From NCBI RefSeq assembly GCF_037975245.1, contig NC_092568.1:29981001-30045000 (forward strand): a stretch of 64,000 bases of DNA. The letters run 5' to 3'. Source of the stretch: Apostichopus japonicus (Eukaryota; Echinodermata; Holothuroidea; Aspidochirotida; Stichopodidae). Numbering within the stretch: the stretch's first letter is position 1; every line of letters begins with the position of its first letter. Below, piece after piece: positions 30,732 through 44,581 of the stretch. The position numbers were made by a program, and so were the translations under genes. The notes beneath the pieces were generated by a model. It was not told where the DNA came from, did not search any database, and saw only the letters and a list, made by a program, of their open reading frames with translations.

Positions 30732-33478
30732 GTAATTAAGCTATGTTCATTCAAACAGGCTGGAAAAAACCCTACTTGATGAACCAAAACAAAGAGTGTC
30801 CACCGTCAATAAGCCAACAATGGAAGACTTACAGAGCCAATATAAGAGTGGGTTTACAGATAATCAATGGTTGTAGATTCTTAAGCCCATTTCCACATAT
30901 ATGTGATATGATTAATCAAACATTAAACAGCAGAAGTTAAAATTATTATTGGCAGTTAAAAAATTGAAGAATGTTTGACAAAACTCTTGACAAAAGAACA
31001 TTCAAAACCGTACCATCATTTGCTATTATTTGATCCCATGCGTTATCACAGCTTGCATTAGACCAAATGTTATAGATGTTAGCTCCTTAATTCACAGGAG
31101 ATAAAATACTGCAAGCAAATTCATCAAACATCATTATTAAATTCATGCCCATATAATTTAATCTCACCAACTTTAGTCACTAAAATGGTATAAGAACTAC
31201 TGACATTGTGCGTACACATTTCTGGTGAAAGTGAGACACGTGAGGCAGTTTTTGTGGACATATCGGCGAGGTATGGATAGTTGCTTTGGAAGAAAAACCA
31301 CCCCATTTTCCACAACTACCTATCCTATATTTGTCAAAGTTGTTCATGCATGACATTGGCCTACATATGTCAAAATAAACATGTCTAGCATTGTATTGTC
31401 TTTTTTCTTAAACAAATACCTGGTCCATTCCGTATATACCCTCAAAGAAAGTTATCTTATAATCCATGATATTTGTTTAACCTAAATGTTTCTTAATTTA
31501 AATATGATTTTCTAAAATATCCCAACTTTAAATCCTGTGTAGTGACAATCCTCTGATGGAAACCTGTTCCTTATGCACCAAACTGCTGCAGGATGGGATG
31601 ACTACACGATTGTAACGTCCACTTCTGACGGCTTTCTCGTAAATAAAGGACCTATATGCAGTGTACCTGTAGGTACTATAACATGACCTGTGTCCCAGTA
31701 TCAGTAGATAATATATTTGGACCATTGCCAGATTCAAAGCTTCAGGTCCGTTATTAATGACCGAAAATGTACGTTTGTTTAATGTATAGGAAGAAAACGT
31801 CTTGACATATGATCTGCTTGGTGCTCGAGTTATAAATGAATGTTATGAAGTTATTGCAACCCTAATCCCAAATATAAATTAGCATGTAAAACTAGCAAAA
31901 CTATTGCAACCAGTATCATATTATTTAGCAATTATTGTCAGCCGATACTCATAGCTAGTACAGTAACTAGGCACCGTTCCTCATTATTACAGTTCGCAAC
32001 TCTCTGTAGACTGTAAATGACCCCAATTCGCCATGAAGATAACCAAGAAAGCCCATGTTCGGGTATATCCGTAGACCTACTTATAGCAAAAAATTACTAG
32101 ATACGACTTCATTTTTCAATCACGTATTAAAGAACTCGCACTCAATGATTGGATACAGCAACTATACTCTCCCACAACCGTGCATCAGTAATTACTAATT
32201 TGTGTTCGTAACATGTGTTACATGACATGAACAGTAGTTACTTACGAGTCATGAGCATCGGTTGTTTGTGTATACAATTAAGGTATCTGATGTGACACTG
32301 TTTTAATGAATACTTCAGAGGCAACCTATGTACAGTAATACTCTGAAATTAGACTTCATAAAATTCAGTATTTTTGTAAAATGATGTGATTGGCCACTGT
32401 ATAAAATTGTCATAAATAATAGAAGGGAGTTACTTTTTGTATGGCTGATGTGATTAATTCGCTCACAAAGACTCACATTGGGTGTTGCCATATATATTCA
32501 TTCTTCAAAGTTCACTAAATTATAAGATCACTTCTCCAAAATAAAACATGATTTATGATGTTGTTCGCAACATATGCCTACAAAAAATGTATGGCAAGTT
32601 TTTAATTCAATCACACCCTAATATCAGCCCGTCGTTATTGTAAAATGTTCACAAAATAAAGTAAATAAAGGGATTAGGGGCAGGCATTAAACCCAGTTCC
32701 CTCTCCCACAATGAATCCATCGCAAGGTTTCACAATAGAAAGAAAGTCTCAGTCAGATCTGGTCAGTCAAGCTCATTTCACTGTTCCTGCAGTAGGCTAT
32801 ACTCTGACAAAAAGAGATGGTAGGAAAAACTGTACCAATTATAATGGCCGGACTGGTTGCCGGGGTAATTGGTAAGCACCCCCAGCCTTGGCCCCTGAAT
32901 CATCAATTTGAAACTAAAAAATTAAAAATTTTGAACCACTTGTCAGATCTCCTTTGTTTCTTTTGCACCTTTGTGTTTCTGATATTTTTCCATTTTGTAG
33001 CTAATATGGGCCTACCCCGTCCCCACCAACCCCTATCCCTCAACCCCCATCTTAATCATCTGCTACTGTGTCACACTTTTGTCAAAAGCAGAATTATTGT
33101 TGATCTTTGGAGGGGAAGGCATGTCCCAACAAAATATGTCCCACCAAGGTGAAGAATATTACACCCATACATATGTCATATTGAATTACCACTATGCATT
33201 ACATCAGTGAAAAATAACTAACATTATAAATTAGCATCACAACCTTCGCACTTGGCCGACCCGGAAATTTATGAATTTGTTTGCCCACAGTGCAGAGGGG
33301 AACCTTCAATGTGTGAAAAAAATTACCTACATGTCCAACACTACAAATTATAACAGGTCATTCCAAATAGTACATATTAAGACTCCCTTGGCGTTCTCCA
33401 ATAACATAAACATCTAGGCCTATACAGCATTCCAAAGTCATTCTACTATGGTTGAGGTGAAACAGTATTTCACTGTCT
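30732..33478. other. AT-rich spacer, nothing firm
   Basis: About 2.7 kb. Small open frames (for example minus 31124-31315) show no family and no clear splice context. A GC-rich patch near 32860-33060 resembles the edge of a mobile element, but termini were not found. Confidence 0.45.
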
Positions 33479-33581
33479 GAGCCGCCCGCGAGTTTTTTTT
33501 ATGCAGGTAGGTTCGTACTATTGTGTATATTGAATAGCCAATCACAGCCAAGTTTATACGATCATCAAATATGACAAGGAA

Positions 33582-33691
33582 AGCATGAAACACTTAATAT
33601 TTAAAGTCGATAAGTTCAACCTGACGTGCTAGCCTGAGCATGAAACACTTAATATTTAAAGTCGATAAGTTCAACCTGACGTGCTAGCCTG
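33582..33691. repeat. exact 55-bp tandem duplication
   Basis: AGCATGAAACACTTAATATT and the following 35 bases occur twice in a row (33582-33636, 33637-33691) with no difference, inside the Mutator-like element, so the duplication is recent or under gene conversion. Confidence 0.95.
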
Positions 33692-34277
33692 ATGCAACAA
33701 CAATGCTGCAGTAATCTCTAGCGAAGCTATTCCTTTAGCTTTAGCCATACACCGACTACATTTTTAGTTTTTTAATATGAAATCTGTGTTCGTTCCAAAA
33801 TTTTGGAAACCTGGTAAGAATTCTTTGCCACAAATTTCCTATCTTAGTGATCTTCTTAACGTATCTTTGTGCATACGAATTGTTCAGGGAGTGGTTTTGC
33901 GAAATTTGCAGTTGACACAAAGTATTATTACTTAGACAGTCATTGAGAATTGAAATAATAACAGACCTACAAATTGTATCATTAAAAGGCTACTAGGTTA
34001 GGCCTAATAATCATTATTCTAAGTTTTGCCTTCACAGCTTCAGTGACACACATTACAAAAGATCTAGTATTTATCTAAGAAAGAATCGGAGGAACATTTT
34101 TTCTTGTTGTATGTGATGTGTTGAAGACAATACTGTATTTGTATTGAGTTCACAGTAAAGGTTGCACTTGGGAAGTTATAAAAATGCGAAGAAATGAAAA
34201 AGATTTCTGAACAAAAAAATGCTTGGTTTGGGAGAAAATAAAAGATAAAAACGAGCTAATGACAACAACAAAAATTT

Positions 34278-34365
34278 TCGGCAGATGTGAGATTCGAACT
34301 CACAATGCTCATACAGCATCAGATCGACATTGTTTACAAATCTTACTGCTTTAGAGCGAGTGACA
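34278..34365 (-). ncRNA. tRNA-like segment inside the Mutator-like element
   Basis: On the minus strand GTGAG-TTCGAAT-CTCAC (34287-34303) is a perfect tRNA T-arm with B-box core GTTCGAATC, followed by ATCTGCCGA. Upstream sequence (GCTCTAAAGCAGTAAGA) loosely recalls a D-arm/A box, but the acceptor stem cannot be closed. A decayed tRNA or tRNA-derived SINE head is likely; a working tRNA is not. Confidence 0.35.
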
Positions 34366-34455
34366 CGTGCATATTTGATGACGTCAAAATGAACTTGGCT
34401 GTGATTGGCTTTCAATATACACAATGGTACGAACCTACCTGCATAAAAAACTCGC

Positions 34456-37400
34456 GAGCCGCCCCCCCCCCTCCCCACACACAATGATGCAACACTCAGT
34501 TCGTGGTCACCAACCGTCAGTCTGCAGTTGGTATATTCTCAGATGCAGCTAGATCAATTACAGTGAAGTTGCAGAACAGCGGGTTCATTGTTATGACCTA
34601 ACGAAGCGAAAGTGCCAACAAGTTCCCAACAGAATAGAAGTAGCATTACCATTGGATTCTGTGCAATGCAGCTTACTGCACATAGGACCGTGGTCGATCA
34701 TATATATATATATATATAAATATTGCAAAAAAATGTTTTCAAAGACATCTTCCAAATTACGACTAAGTTGTACGGAGATAAATAAGGGTTTTACGACGGG
34801 CCAGAGTAGTAACCTGTGTCTTCGCAAACTCAATTGTTAAGCCTTATATGATCATTAGATGGTGTATGACAGAATCAGAAGTTGGTGAAAAATAGAGGGC
34901 GTCTGACATTAATGGCTTGGCTGGATTTATTGTGTAGCCCCTTTAAGGATGGACATTTCCAATATGATTTGAACAGTACAGAACGAGACGTCATCTACTC
35001 TTATGCAGATTGCGACATAACCATACGGTACTTTTGGTGAGAAACTGGTGAATTTGAAAACCAGATTTCTCCAAAAATAAACTTTTACATTTTTACATGG
35101 TTAGAAATAGAAAAATTTTAACTACAAGGACAATGTATAAACATTTTCTACCAGACAATTCCTTTAAAACGGACGTGTTTCCATTCCAGATCATAAAGAG
35201 GCCTTCTCGTATATCGTATGGTATATTTCATTTTGTTTAGACAGCGATTGTATATTGCAATTGTTGAAAGAAAGGAGGCAGAGGGGGTTGGGGGGGGGGG
35301 TTACCGAGGTTACCTCAGTTTTCACCTTAGGAGCGGCCTATCTTACCCTTCCCTAGGATCGAATCTCCATGGTATACATGTGTGTATGTGTGTCACCAAA
35401 GAGTGTCACGAACTCATTGTTTAACTCAATGTTTGAATGAGACTCGCAACTATACATGGATCGCTTATACGTACGTGCTGTTTATTTAGTCCTATGTACG
35501 TTCTTTGGTTGTAACATGTATCACCGTCATTAAGAACTTATATCTCTGAAACACCGTTCAATATAATATCCGGACACTGTTATAGGAAACAAAAAGTCAG
35601 TGTTGCCACACACTTATATCATAGTAGGCCTACTCGTGTTAGTAATTGTGCGTAACGAGTGTGCTATAAACGTTTACTCGAAACTTGCCCATACACTTGA
35701 ACTCTTCGGGGTCTCCCACGCGCAACAATATCTGTGCACATATATACGAGAGCCTGTCACATAATGTGCTCGCGCATGAGGAAGAATGACCGATCCATTA
35801 ACAGGGCGTATACCGTCAAAGTACTTCGAGCAGCGTTAATTGTTATCGGTAGATATGTAGGGAAATTTCAAAAATGTCTTTTCGCCTCCAATGAGTATGT
35901 CCTTGGCTATACTGAGTTCCGGGTTAGGCGATAAGTGACACAGTGGTATTTCACAGACCTACCATACTATGTGATATATCGTGTAGTTACATATCGCCAT
36001 ATATAGACCGTAACGTTGATAACATTGACACTGGACATATGCGGTTTCAATCACTAAACAAATAATATACATAAATGTAGTTTCAAAGAAACGTTTGGAC
36101 ATCTAATTTAAATAATAACATCTTCAGCATCTCCATAGATGACTGATAAATGTCTTTTCGCATAAGTAACTATACCCGTTACTTATGAATGTAACAATAT
36201 AAGTATATAACACCTTATGAATCCTCGGGCCATAAATTGTATTTGTAATATTTAATATGCCAATGTATAAGTATAATTAGTATCTTCCATCAAAGCCGTA
36301 GTCGCTTTGTCGACAGCTTACACAACGGGTTAATTCGTACACACGACACGCAAGGATAAATAAGCGTTCCTTGGCGATCATTAAGGTATTGTGAATAAAT
36401 ATAGCTTTTTATGATCCCATTTGCAGGGTCTTTACACTTTTATTGATTTATTGCAGTAATGTCTATATGATTATCGAACCAAAGTTCGCACCTAAAAATA
36501 AAGGCTCTTAAAGAAAAATGATACGATGCCATCTAGACGGGACACAAGTGGATATGTAAATCTTCCTTCCTGTCATAGTTTATAACCAACAGACAGACGG
36601 CAAAAAAGAGTAAATGAAATAAAATAAATAAACGGATGCGATTGGTTTGGGTTAAAGGATAAAAGGATATAAATTAAGAGAATGAAAATGGAGAGCTTTG
36701 ATCATGGTAATTTTTTAATTTAAGGGACTTTCCGGTATGATTTTGATCCTAATTGCAAAGTCATCATAGTTCATCGGATTCATTTTGAACATTCAAGGAG
36801 AAAATTCTGAATTGTCGAAAAATTCGTGGCCTTTACAGTTATCCCCCCCCCCCCACCGGGTGTCTACGACTTGACTAAGCTGTAGGAAGCCCGAATTTTG
36901 TCATATTTCGTTAATTAACCTAAAATAATTATTGGTTACGAAACGTTAACTCGGCAAGTCACTGTCCATCGGTTATTTATTTTTTTATTTCGAGGTTACA
37001 TACATCCATCATTTTTAATAATGTTAAGCTACGTAAGCCCATAAGCTTTCCTTTAATTACGGAATAGGAAACAACGCATAGAACAAAGAGCAGCCGTGTG
37101 ATATTAGTAAGCTTGTTTGCACCATCGGTACTTTCGATGAGGTTACTGTTCCCCTAGCAACAGACCAACCGTATCTCCATACTATCTCAGTTTATATCTG
37201 TTTTACATCCATGCTTATACTCAGGCTCTTCAAGCAGAGCTTCCATGCATTCATCAAAACTCTTAAGATATTTTTCTTTATGAGACTTGTAAGTATATAT
37301 GATTATATAAGATATGAACTTGCAAACTTGTTTTTCAACAAGGATGTGTTTGATAGAGTAATTAACTAGCTGTTTATTATGGTAAATATTTCCACAAGAG

Positions 37401-37500
37401 ATCGTCAGGAATTTGTCAATGTCGAGACACGAAGATGACGTATATAAAAGAGAATCTACAGAGTGGGATAGTGTACATTATCGTGCAACGAGCACAATTA
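34456..37500. other. spacer, nothing firm
   Basis: About 3 kb of AT-rich sequence. It holds a G-run near 35289, a 10-bp-stem hairpin CATAAGTAAC/GTTACTTATG at 36161-36187, and a C-run at 36842. One weak open frame is listed separately. Confidence 0.45.
35764..35934 (+). CDS. weak candidate small protein or first exon
   Basis: An open frame of 56 codons, MCSRMRKNDRSINRAYTVKV then LRAALIVIGRYVGKF, ending in GYTEFRVRR. Basic, with one short hydrophobic stretch. GC content is higher than the neighbourhood and the residue mix is protein-like, but there is no homologue I recognise and no splice evidence. It may be chance. Confidence 0.2.
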   Translation: MCSRMRKNDRSINRAYTVKVLRAALIVIGRYVGKFQKCLFASNEYVLGYTEFRVRR

Positions 37501-37509
37501 TATATTTAT

Positions 37510-39325
<1,816 letters not shown>

Positions 39326-39328
39326 GAA

Positions 39329-39580
39329 GAGAAGAATCGAATTACAAATGCAGACAATGTTATTGTGTATACCGTGTTTGTGAGCATATGGTCCATTCAA
39401 AATGTCAATCGGGCGCATGCGCGTAAAAAATACATTGGCCTCTGTAGGCTACACATCACAGAAATGTACACATATAATGTACACATACGCAGAGAAGAAG
39501 CGAATTACAAATGCAGACAATGTCATTATGTTCCGTGTTATTTGAGCAGATGGCTCAATCATCAATCAGGCGCATAGCTC
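39329..39580. repeat. direct repeat, two units of about 90 bp
   Basis: GAATTACAAATGCAGACAAT and its downstream sequence to GGGCGCAT (39329-39418) recurs at 39491-39579 ending CAGGCGCAT. The pair is diverged, about 160 bp apart. Confidence 0.7.
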
Positions 39581-41691
39581 GAATTTTGGGGGAAAACTAT
39601 ACTAGTCAAAATGAATTTACAACTCACAAATATTTATAGCTAATGCTTACACAGTTGTTCTTTGTGTTGTACAATCTTGTGCTGAAATGTTGAAGAGACG
39701 GCTTTACAGAAATGTTTGAGCCCCTGCGGAGCTTGTTCTCCGAGTAGGAGGGGCACCAACAATGTATGGAGGGGCACCAATAATTAATGGAGGGGCACAT
39801 TACTCATGTAACTTGTGAATTTGTGTGCACATGATTGTTGAACAAATTAAGGGGTCCGGGTGGAGAACACTAGTCTGAAAGTGGAGGGGACATTCCCCTG
39901 GGCCCCAGCCTTGCTTCCGGACTGCTAGGGAAGGGGTTAACAGTCAAATCGAGCCATACAGCCACCTTAGATAAATGCTCAGTGAATGATGAAGACTGAT
40001 ATACACCGCAAAGCCATGTTGAGGTGAAACCTTTTTTTTAGCATTCTTGAACAGTTTTTATGGCAAACTTAGTCTATACAAAAGCTGAAGCTCAGTGAAA
40101 GATCTTCGCAAAATTGCTGTATTGTTTTAACTGAAAGGTATAGATCACAGTAAAGAAACAAACAATATGCCGTTATTGCTGCAGGTGCTTGCGGAAAGTA
40201 GGTCAAAACCCACTCATATCATATCTGCAAAACAATTTTGAATATGACATACTACTTCTCTGTGTACTTTCTGACTATTTTCAATAGACGTATCAGATTG
40301 TACAAGTGGAACCATGTATATAGGCCTATACTTGCAAAATAAAAGTCAATATGGAAGAAGAAATAGATAACCTCTCTAAAAATATCCAACTCCGCCCCCC
40401 CCTCCTCCGCCCCCAATAAAATAGTTATAGGCTTGCCTTTTTTTGAAATATTTCGCTTGACAATGATTGACATGCTGTTTCTAATTGTTTACAATGTGCA
40501 TGCCTTTATTGAAGAATATTAAAGTTACAATGGACCAAGGCACCATCATAGATGTAGGCCTATAACGTGCATTGCAGCCGCATTTTTAGCCGTCTGCCAC
40601 TGTACATGGTTGTACTTACCAAGCAGCCTCTTTTTTCTGTAATATAGCATTCTGTTTGAATTTTGAAATTATTCTCCATATCGTAACTTTCAGATCTCCT
40701 CGGTGATGCATGGTGACTCATATATCATGCATACTTTAAGTTGTCATGAACTACAGTTTATCACTTCATATCCTGAACAAGGATGCATACGTTTACCACA
40801 AACATTTTAATCTTTATCGTCATTTGCTTGGAAGGTAAAATAAGTACTCTATCGGGTTGCATCTTAGGTTTCTTTCTTAGCAATTTCAAATCAGTTAGGC
40901 CTATATACCTGACAAACAGCAAGAGCAGACTTTCATCTCGGCCCCAACAAAGTTTGTTATCGTGCACCATTACTGGAGTTGAATTCTACTTTCATATCCT
41001 AGCAATTGGACAAACATCCTAGGCCTAGTTACAACAGTAGCTTTGCCACAACGAGGACTTTATAGTGATACTATAGTAATACTATATGTAGTTAACTTGT
41101 TGCTAGGGTAGGCAAGCCTTATGCTATTGCCCGTCAGTATCACTGCTAGTGACATGCCAAAGGACAGGCGCAGTCTATCGGTAATCAAATACTGATCGAT
41201 AAAAAAAAATCGGTTATAATTATCCTACGAGTTGTACATTTTGTTCAGTTAAAGCCGCATTTCAAATTCTTGGCACCTTGAAATCCTTGTTAAACGTGCA
41301 ATATGCTTTCGTACGTCCCAGCAGTATACAGATTGAGCAGCAACACACTGTTTCGTGGAACCAAGTTTGCCTATAATTTTTTATGAAAATAAGTTGAAGG
41401 TTCCTTTCGCTTTCCATTCCGCAACCATATACCCTGTGAAGTGGTTCACAGTTATATGTAATTTTTTTATATTGTTTTTATTGAAACAATTTTAACAATC
41501 TGAAAAAAGTTCATTGGTCACTTCATTGCCTGAGGTTAAGATGATGTTAAATTGCTGCAGGCGACAAAGCCGGAAGTAGCTTCTATGTGATCAAATCCTG
41601 TGCTACACGATGAAAAAGGTGTCAAAAAGTCCATCGTCATGATAGCGTGATTATTTATTACACAGTAGTATATGAAAAAGATTGTTTAGAT
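39581..41691. other. spacer with fragments of GGGGCACC repeat
   Basis: At 39720-39930 a GC-rich patch repeats GGAGGGGCACCAA three times, similar to 13800, and may be an element remnant without recognisable ends. The remainder is AT-rich with no supported gene. Confidence 0.4.
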
Positions 41692-41730
41692 CAGGGAGTT
41701 GTTGTGGTTATATTCCATAACGACTCCCTG
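41692..41730. mobile_element. 39-bp hairpin micro-insertion, copy 3
   Basis: Arms CAGGGAGTTGTTGTGG and CCATAACGACTCCCTG pair over 16 positions; the only two non-Watson-Crick pairs are G-T. It is flanked immediately by the exact 7-bp repeat TTTAGAT (41685-41691 and 41731-41737). Confidence 0.7.
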
Positions 41731-41864
41731 TTTAGATCGTCGAGATTGGGTGTATAGATAGAGGCTTTAAAGTGACTGGACTATGTAATGGTCTAATACA
41801 CAGATCATAACGTCAGTTCCTCAGATGCAACACCAAATTAATTTAGAAAACATATAAATTTGAT

Positions 41865-42173
41865 CAGGCGCGTATAGCCAAGGGAGGGGGGGGCGAATGG
41901 GACAGCCACCCCCCCTCCTTGAGCATATTTTTTTGTATGTTTTTATGATATCGCTAGTAATTTCAAGGAGAAAATGTTAAGATGCAACTTACAAGGCCTG
42001 GGAAGTGCCATTTCCAGCGACCTGGGAGGCATTTTCAGCCAAACTTTTCTTGTACGCTCCGTGCCAACTCATGGTGGCGCTACGCTTAGATAGTTTGCAA
42101 TGCCGTATCTACGGCTCTGAAAGTTTGCCTACAGTTTCGCCCCTCTCTTGGCAAATTCCTCGCTACGCGCCTG
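41865..42173 (-). mobile_element. hAT-like MITE, CAGGCGCGTAGC family
   Basis: 309 bp with ends CAGGCGCGTATAGCC and, reversed, CAGGCGCGTAGCGAGG, flanked by the exact 8-bp repeat AATTTGAT (41857-41864, 42174-42181). It contains the shared GC-rich core in reverse at about 42010-42094. A truncated relative is at 51947-52175. No coding capacity. Confidence 0.92.
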
Positions 42174-42181
42174 AATTTGAT

Positions 42182-42519
42182 GGCCTCGAATGACAGGTTT
42201 AAAGTATTTTACAGATTTGGCATGGAAAAATGATGTTTAATGCCATTCAAGGTTGCTCCTTTGCTTATTGAGCGGTAAAACAATATACTTCGTGTGAGTT
42301 ATTAGAAGTTATATAAAACATGGATTGACATTAACATTAAAGCTTGTACTGAATTACCGATGTTATCATCATATTTAGACTTAGAGGAGTATTCCAGCCT
42401 TACATTTATTTCATTATAAAGTTGAATAGTTGAAAACCGGAATATTAGCTTTACAGATACATTATACGACAGCACTTGAACTTTGGCTTGGACTGTGACA
42501 CATCAAGTCATCATATTGA
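42182..42519. other. short spacer before LINE
   Basis: AT-rich; nothing recognised. The exact 5' junction of the LINE lies near its end. Confidence 0.5.
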
Positions 42520-44247
42520 CATTATATTGACCATATTGGTATTGTTGTTAATGACAAGTGTGAAATTGCTAATGTCTTCAACAATTTTTTCGCTAACATT
42601 GGAAGTGAGCTAGCTAGTAAATTCGATTCTAGACCCCACACTCCTTCCACAAATGATACTTTATGTAATTTCCGGTTCCAGACAGTTAGCATTGACTCGA
42701 TTGAGAAGCAACTAAAGGGCCTGTCTGCCGGGAAAGCCACTGGCCTTGACAACATAAGTGCTCGTTTGTTGAGGCTATCTGCCTCCCATATTGCTCCTTC
42801 TCTTACTTATATCATCAACTTCTCACTCTCTCATGGGGTTTTCCCTTCTGACTGGAAGACTGCCAAGGTCTCACCAGTTTTCAAAGATGGGACACGCAGT
42901 CAGGTCGACAATTATAGACCTATTTCAGTTCTGCCAGTTGTGTCAAAAATCTTGGAAAGAGTTGTTCATGATCAACTGTATCAGTATCTAACTAGTAACA
43001 AGATCCTTAACAAATGGCAATCAGGCTTCAGACCTGGTTACTCCACTACTACGGCTCTCAGCTATGTGGTTGATGATATTTTGTCAAACATGGACGGTGC
43101 CTGTGGAAGAAAGAACTACACTGGCATCTTGTTCCTTGACTTTAAAAAAGCTTTTGATACAGTTGATCATGACATCTTGCTTGACAAACTTCGGTCATAT
43201 GGAGTTGTTGACTCTGCATTGGATTGGTTCGGCTCTTATCTTGCGGGCAGATACCAAATTGTTCAGATTGAGAACCAGTATTCAGATATGATGGGAATTG
43301 CATTTGGCGTTCCACAGGGATCTATCATTGGGCCATTACTATTCTCTATATACATAAATGATCTTCCATCTGCCACAAGTGAAGGCCAGGCAATTTTATA
43401 TGCAGATGACACAGCTGTTATTTATAGCTCTGAGAAAATAAGTGAAATACAGCAGGTTCTCTCTACAGATCTTATTCTGATTGGCAAGTGGCTGGTCAAA
43501 AACAAATTGACTTTGAATGTAAAAAAGACCAAAAGTATGCTTTTTGGCACACCAACCATGATGAAGAGAGCTGACCCTCTCATTCTCCATTATGACTCAC
43601 ATGATATAGAACAGGTTCATGTTTTTAGGTACCTTGGGGTGCTTTTGGACAGTACCTTAACTTTCAAAGACCATTTATCTATGATTTGCAAGAAAATATC
43701 CTGCCGTCTTGGGATACTTGGGAGGGTTAAGAAGTATCTTCCACACAAATACAGGATTATGGTGTACAATAGTTTGATAAGCCCCCACTTTGATTATGCT
43801 AGTTGTACCTGGTCTAACACCTGTGCCAAGTATAAAAAATGTCTGGTATCTCTGCAAGGAAGAGCAGGTCGAATTATTCTAGATCTTCCTAGGACTGCAC
43901 CTACAGCTGATGTTCTCTCAGCTCTATCCTGGATCCCTATAGAGCAAAGATGGAATTATCACCGTCAGGTTTTTATGCATAAAATCCACATAGCAGCTGC
44001 TCCTGACTATCTCTGTGACAAGTATGCCCATGTCTCCTCGAGTGAATCTGCCACAAGAGCTTCTACCTCTGGTGGTTTCTGCCTCCCACATTCCAACACT
44101 ATTTGGGGGAGACGTCGTCAAACTTGCCATGGGGTTAATCAATGGAATGCACTGCCTCGGCATATTCGTATGTGCAATAACACTGATACCTTTAAAAATA
44201 AACTAAAATGTGCAATTAAAAATGGCCTGGCTTTCTGGAATCTTTGA
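42520..44247 (+). CDS. LINE reverse transcriptase, partial ORF2
   Basis: Open from 42520 (after TGA) to TGA at 44245-44247, 575 codons; the first ATG is not meaningful because the protein is truncated at the front. Seen: LSAGKATGLDNISARLL (block 0/1), DNYRPISVLPVVSKILERVV, ILFLDFKKAFDTVDHD, GVPQGSIIGPLLFSIYINDL, the catalytic YADD (ILYADDTAVIY), RYLGVLLDSTLTFKDHL in the thumb, and a C-terminal domain ending near WNALPRHIR and FKNKLKCAI, typical of CR1/L2-type ORF2. The frame is uninterrupted and the catalytic residues are intact, so it is a young copy. It differs from the LINE at 14517 in clade. Confidence 0.93.
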   Translation, partial: HYIDHIGIVVNDKCEIANVFNNFFANIGSELASKFDSRPHTPSTNDTLCNFRFQTVSIDSIEKQLKGLSAGKATGLDNISARLLRLSASHIAPSLTYIINFSLSHGVFPSDWKTAKVSPVFKDGTRSQVDNYRPISVLPVVSKILERVVHDQLYQYLTSNKILNKWQSGFRPGYSTTTALSYVVDDILSNMDGACGRKNYTGILFLDFKKAFDTVDHDILLDKLRSYGVVDSALDWFGSYLAGRYQIVQIENQYSDMMGIAFGVPQGSIIGPLLFSIYINDLPSATSEGQAILYADDTAVIYSSEKISEIQQVLSTDLILIGKWLVKNKLTLNVKKTKSMLFGTPTMMKRADPLILHYDSHDIEQVHVFRYLGVLLDSTLTFKDHLSMICKKISCRLGILGRVKKYLPHKYRIMVYNSLISPHFDYASCTWSNTCAKYKKCLVSLQGRAGRIILDLPRTAPTADVLSALSWIPIEQRWNYHRQVFMHKIHIAAAPDYLCDKYAHVSSSESATRASTSGGFCLPHSNTIWGRRRQTCHGVNQWNALPRHIRMCNNTDTFKNKLKCAIKNGLAFWNL

Positions 44248-44475
44248 AATCGAATTAGATTTTTATTTTTATATATATATATTTTTTATTTTTTTATTTT
44301 TATTTTTTTATATTTTTTATATTTTTATATCTATATCTTCTGTATTTATTTATGTGTTCTGTTTGTTATATTTTGTATGTTTTATATGTGCAGGGATCCT
44401 GGGGAGAACACTGGTTTACCAGTGACAGGACCCCTGGTTACGAATAAAGTTAATAAAATAATAAAATAAAATAAT
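42520..44475 (+). mobile_element. 5'-truncated LINE, CR1/L2-like, with tail
   Basis: Contains a long reverse-transcriptase frame, then an AT-rich 3' untranslated region, a terminal stem-loop (CACTGGT/ACCAGTG at about 44410-44425 within a larger CAGGG...CCCTG inverted repeat), and an AATAAA-type tail (TTAATAAAATAATAAAATAA) at 44443-44475. It lacks the endonuclease, as is usual for 5' truncation. No target duplication was resolved. Confidence 0.85.
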
Positions 44476-44581
44476 AGAGTTACACGTTGTTCGGCTAAAC
44501 TGTTTTTGCAGTTTGTAATTTCGTATCAAAGTTATTGTCTATACGATTCATCTGCAACAGCTTCTTTTCTTCTCCATGTAG

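Larger units (their letters stand above)
33488..34455. mobile_element. Mutator-like element with long TIRs and 9-bp duplication
   Basis: Inverted ends of about 85-90 bp. The left starts GCGAGTTTTTTTTATGCAGG at 33488; the right, reversed, starts GCGAGTTTTTTATGCAGG from 34455; both continue TAGGTTCGTAC(T/C)ATTGTG and on to AGCCAATCACAGCCAAGTT. The 9-bp repeat GAGCCGCCC flanks it at 33479-33487 and 34456-34464. Long TIRs, a terminal G and a 9-bp duplication are the hallmarks of Mutator/MULE transposons. At 968 bp without a transposase frame it is non-autonomous. Confidence 0.85.

Noticed and set aside
34278-34365. Functional tRNA gene
   Set aside because: Only the T-arm is convincing; the acceptor stem cannot be closed and the D-arm is poor.
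39720-39930. Complete MITE with GGGGCACC repeats
   Set aside because: Composition is element-like but no inverted ends or target duplication were found.
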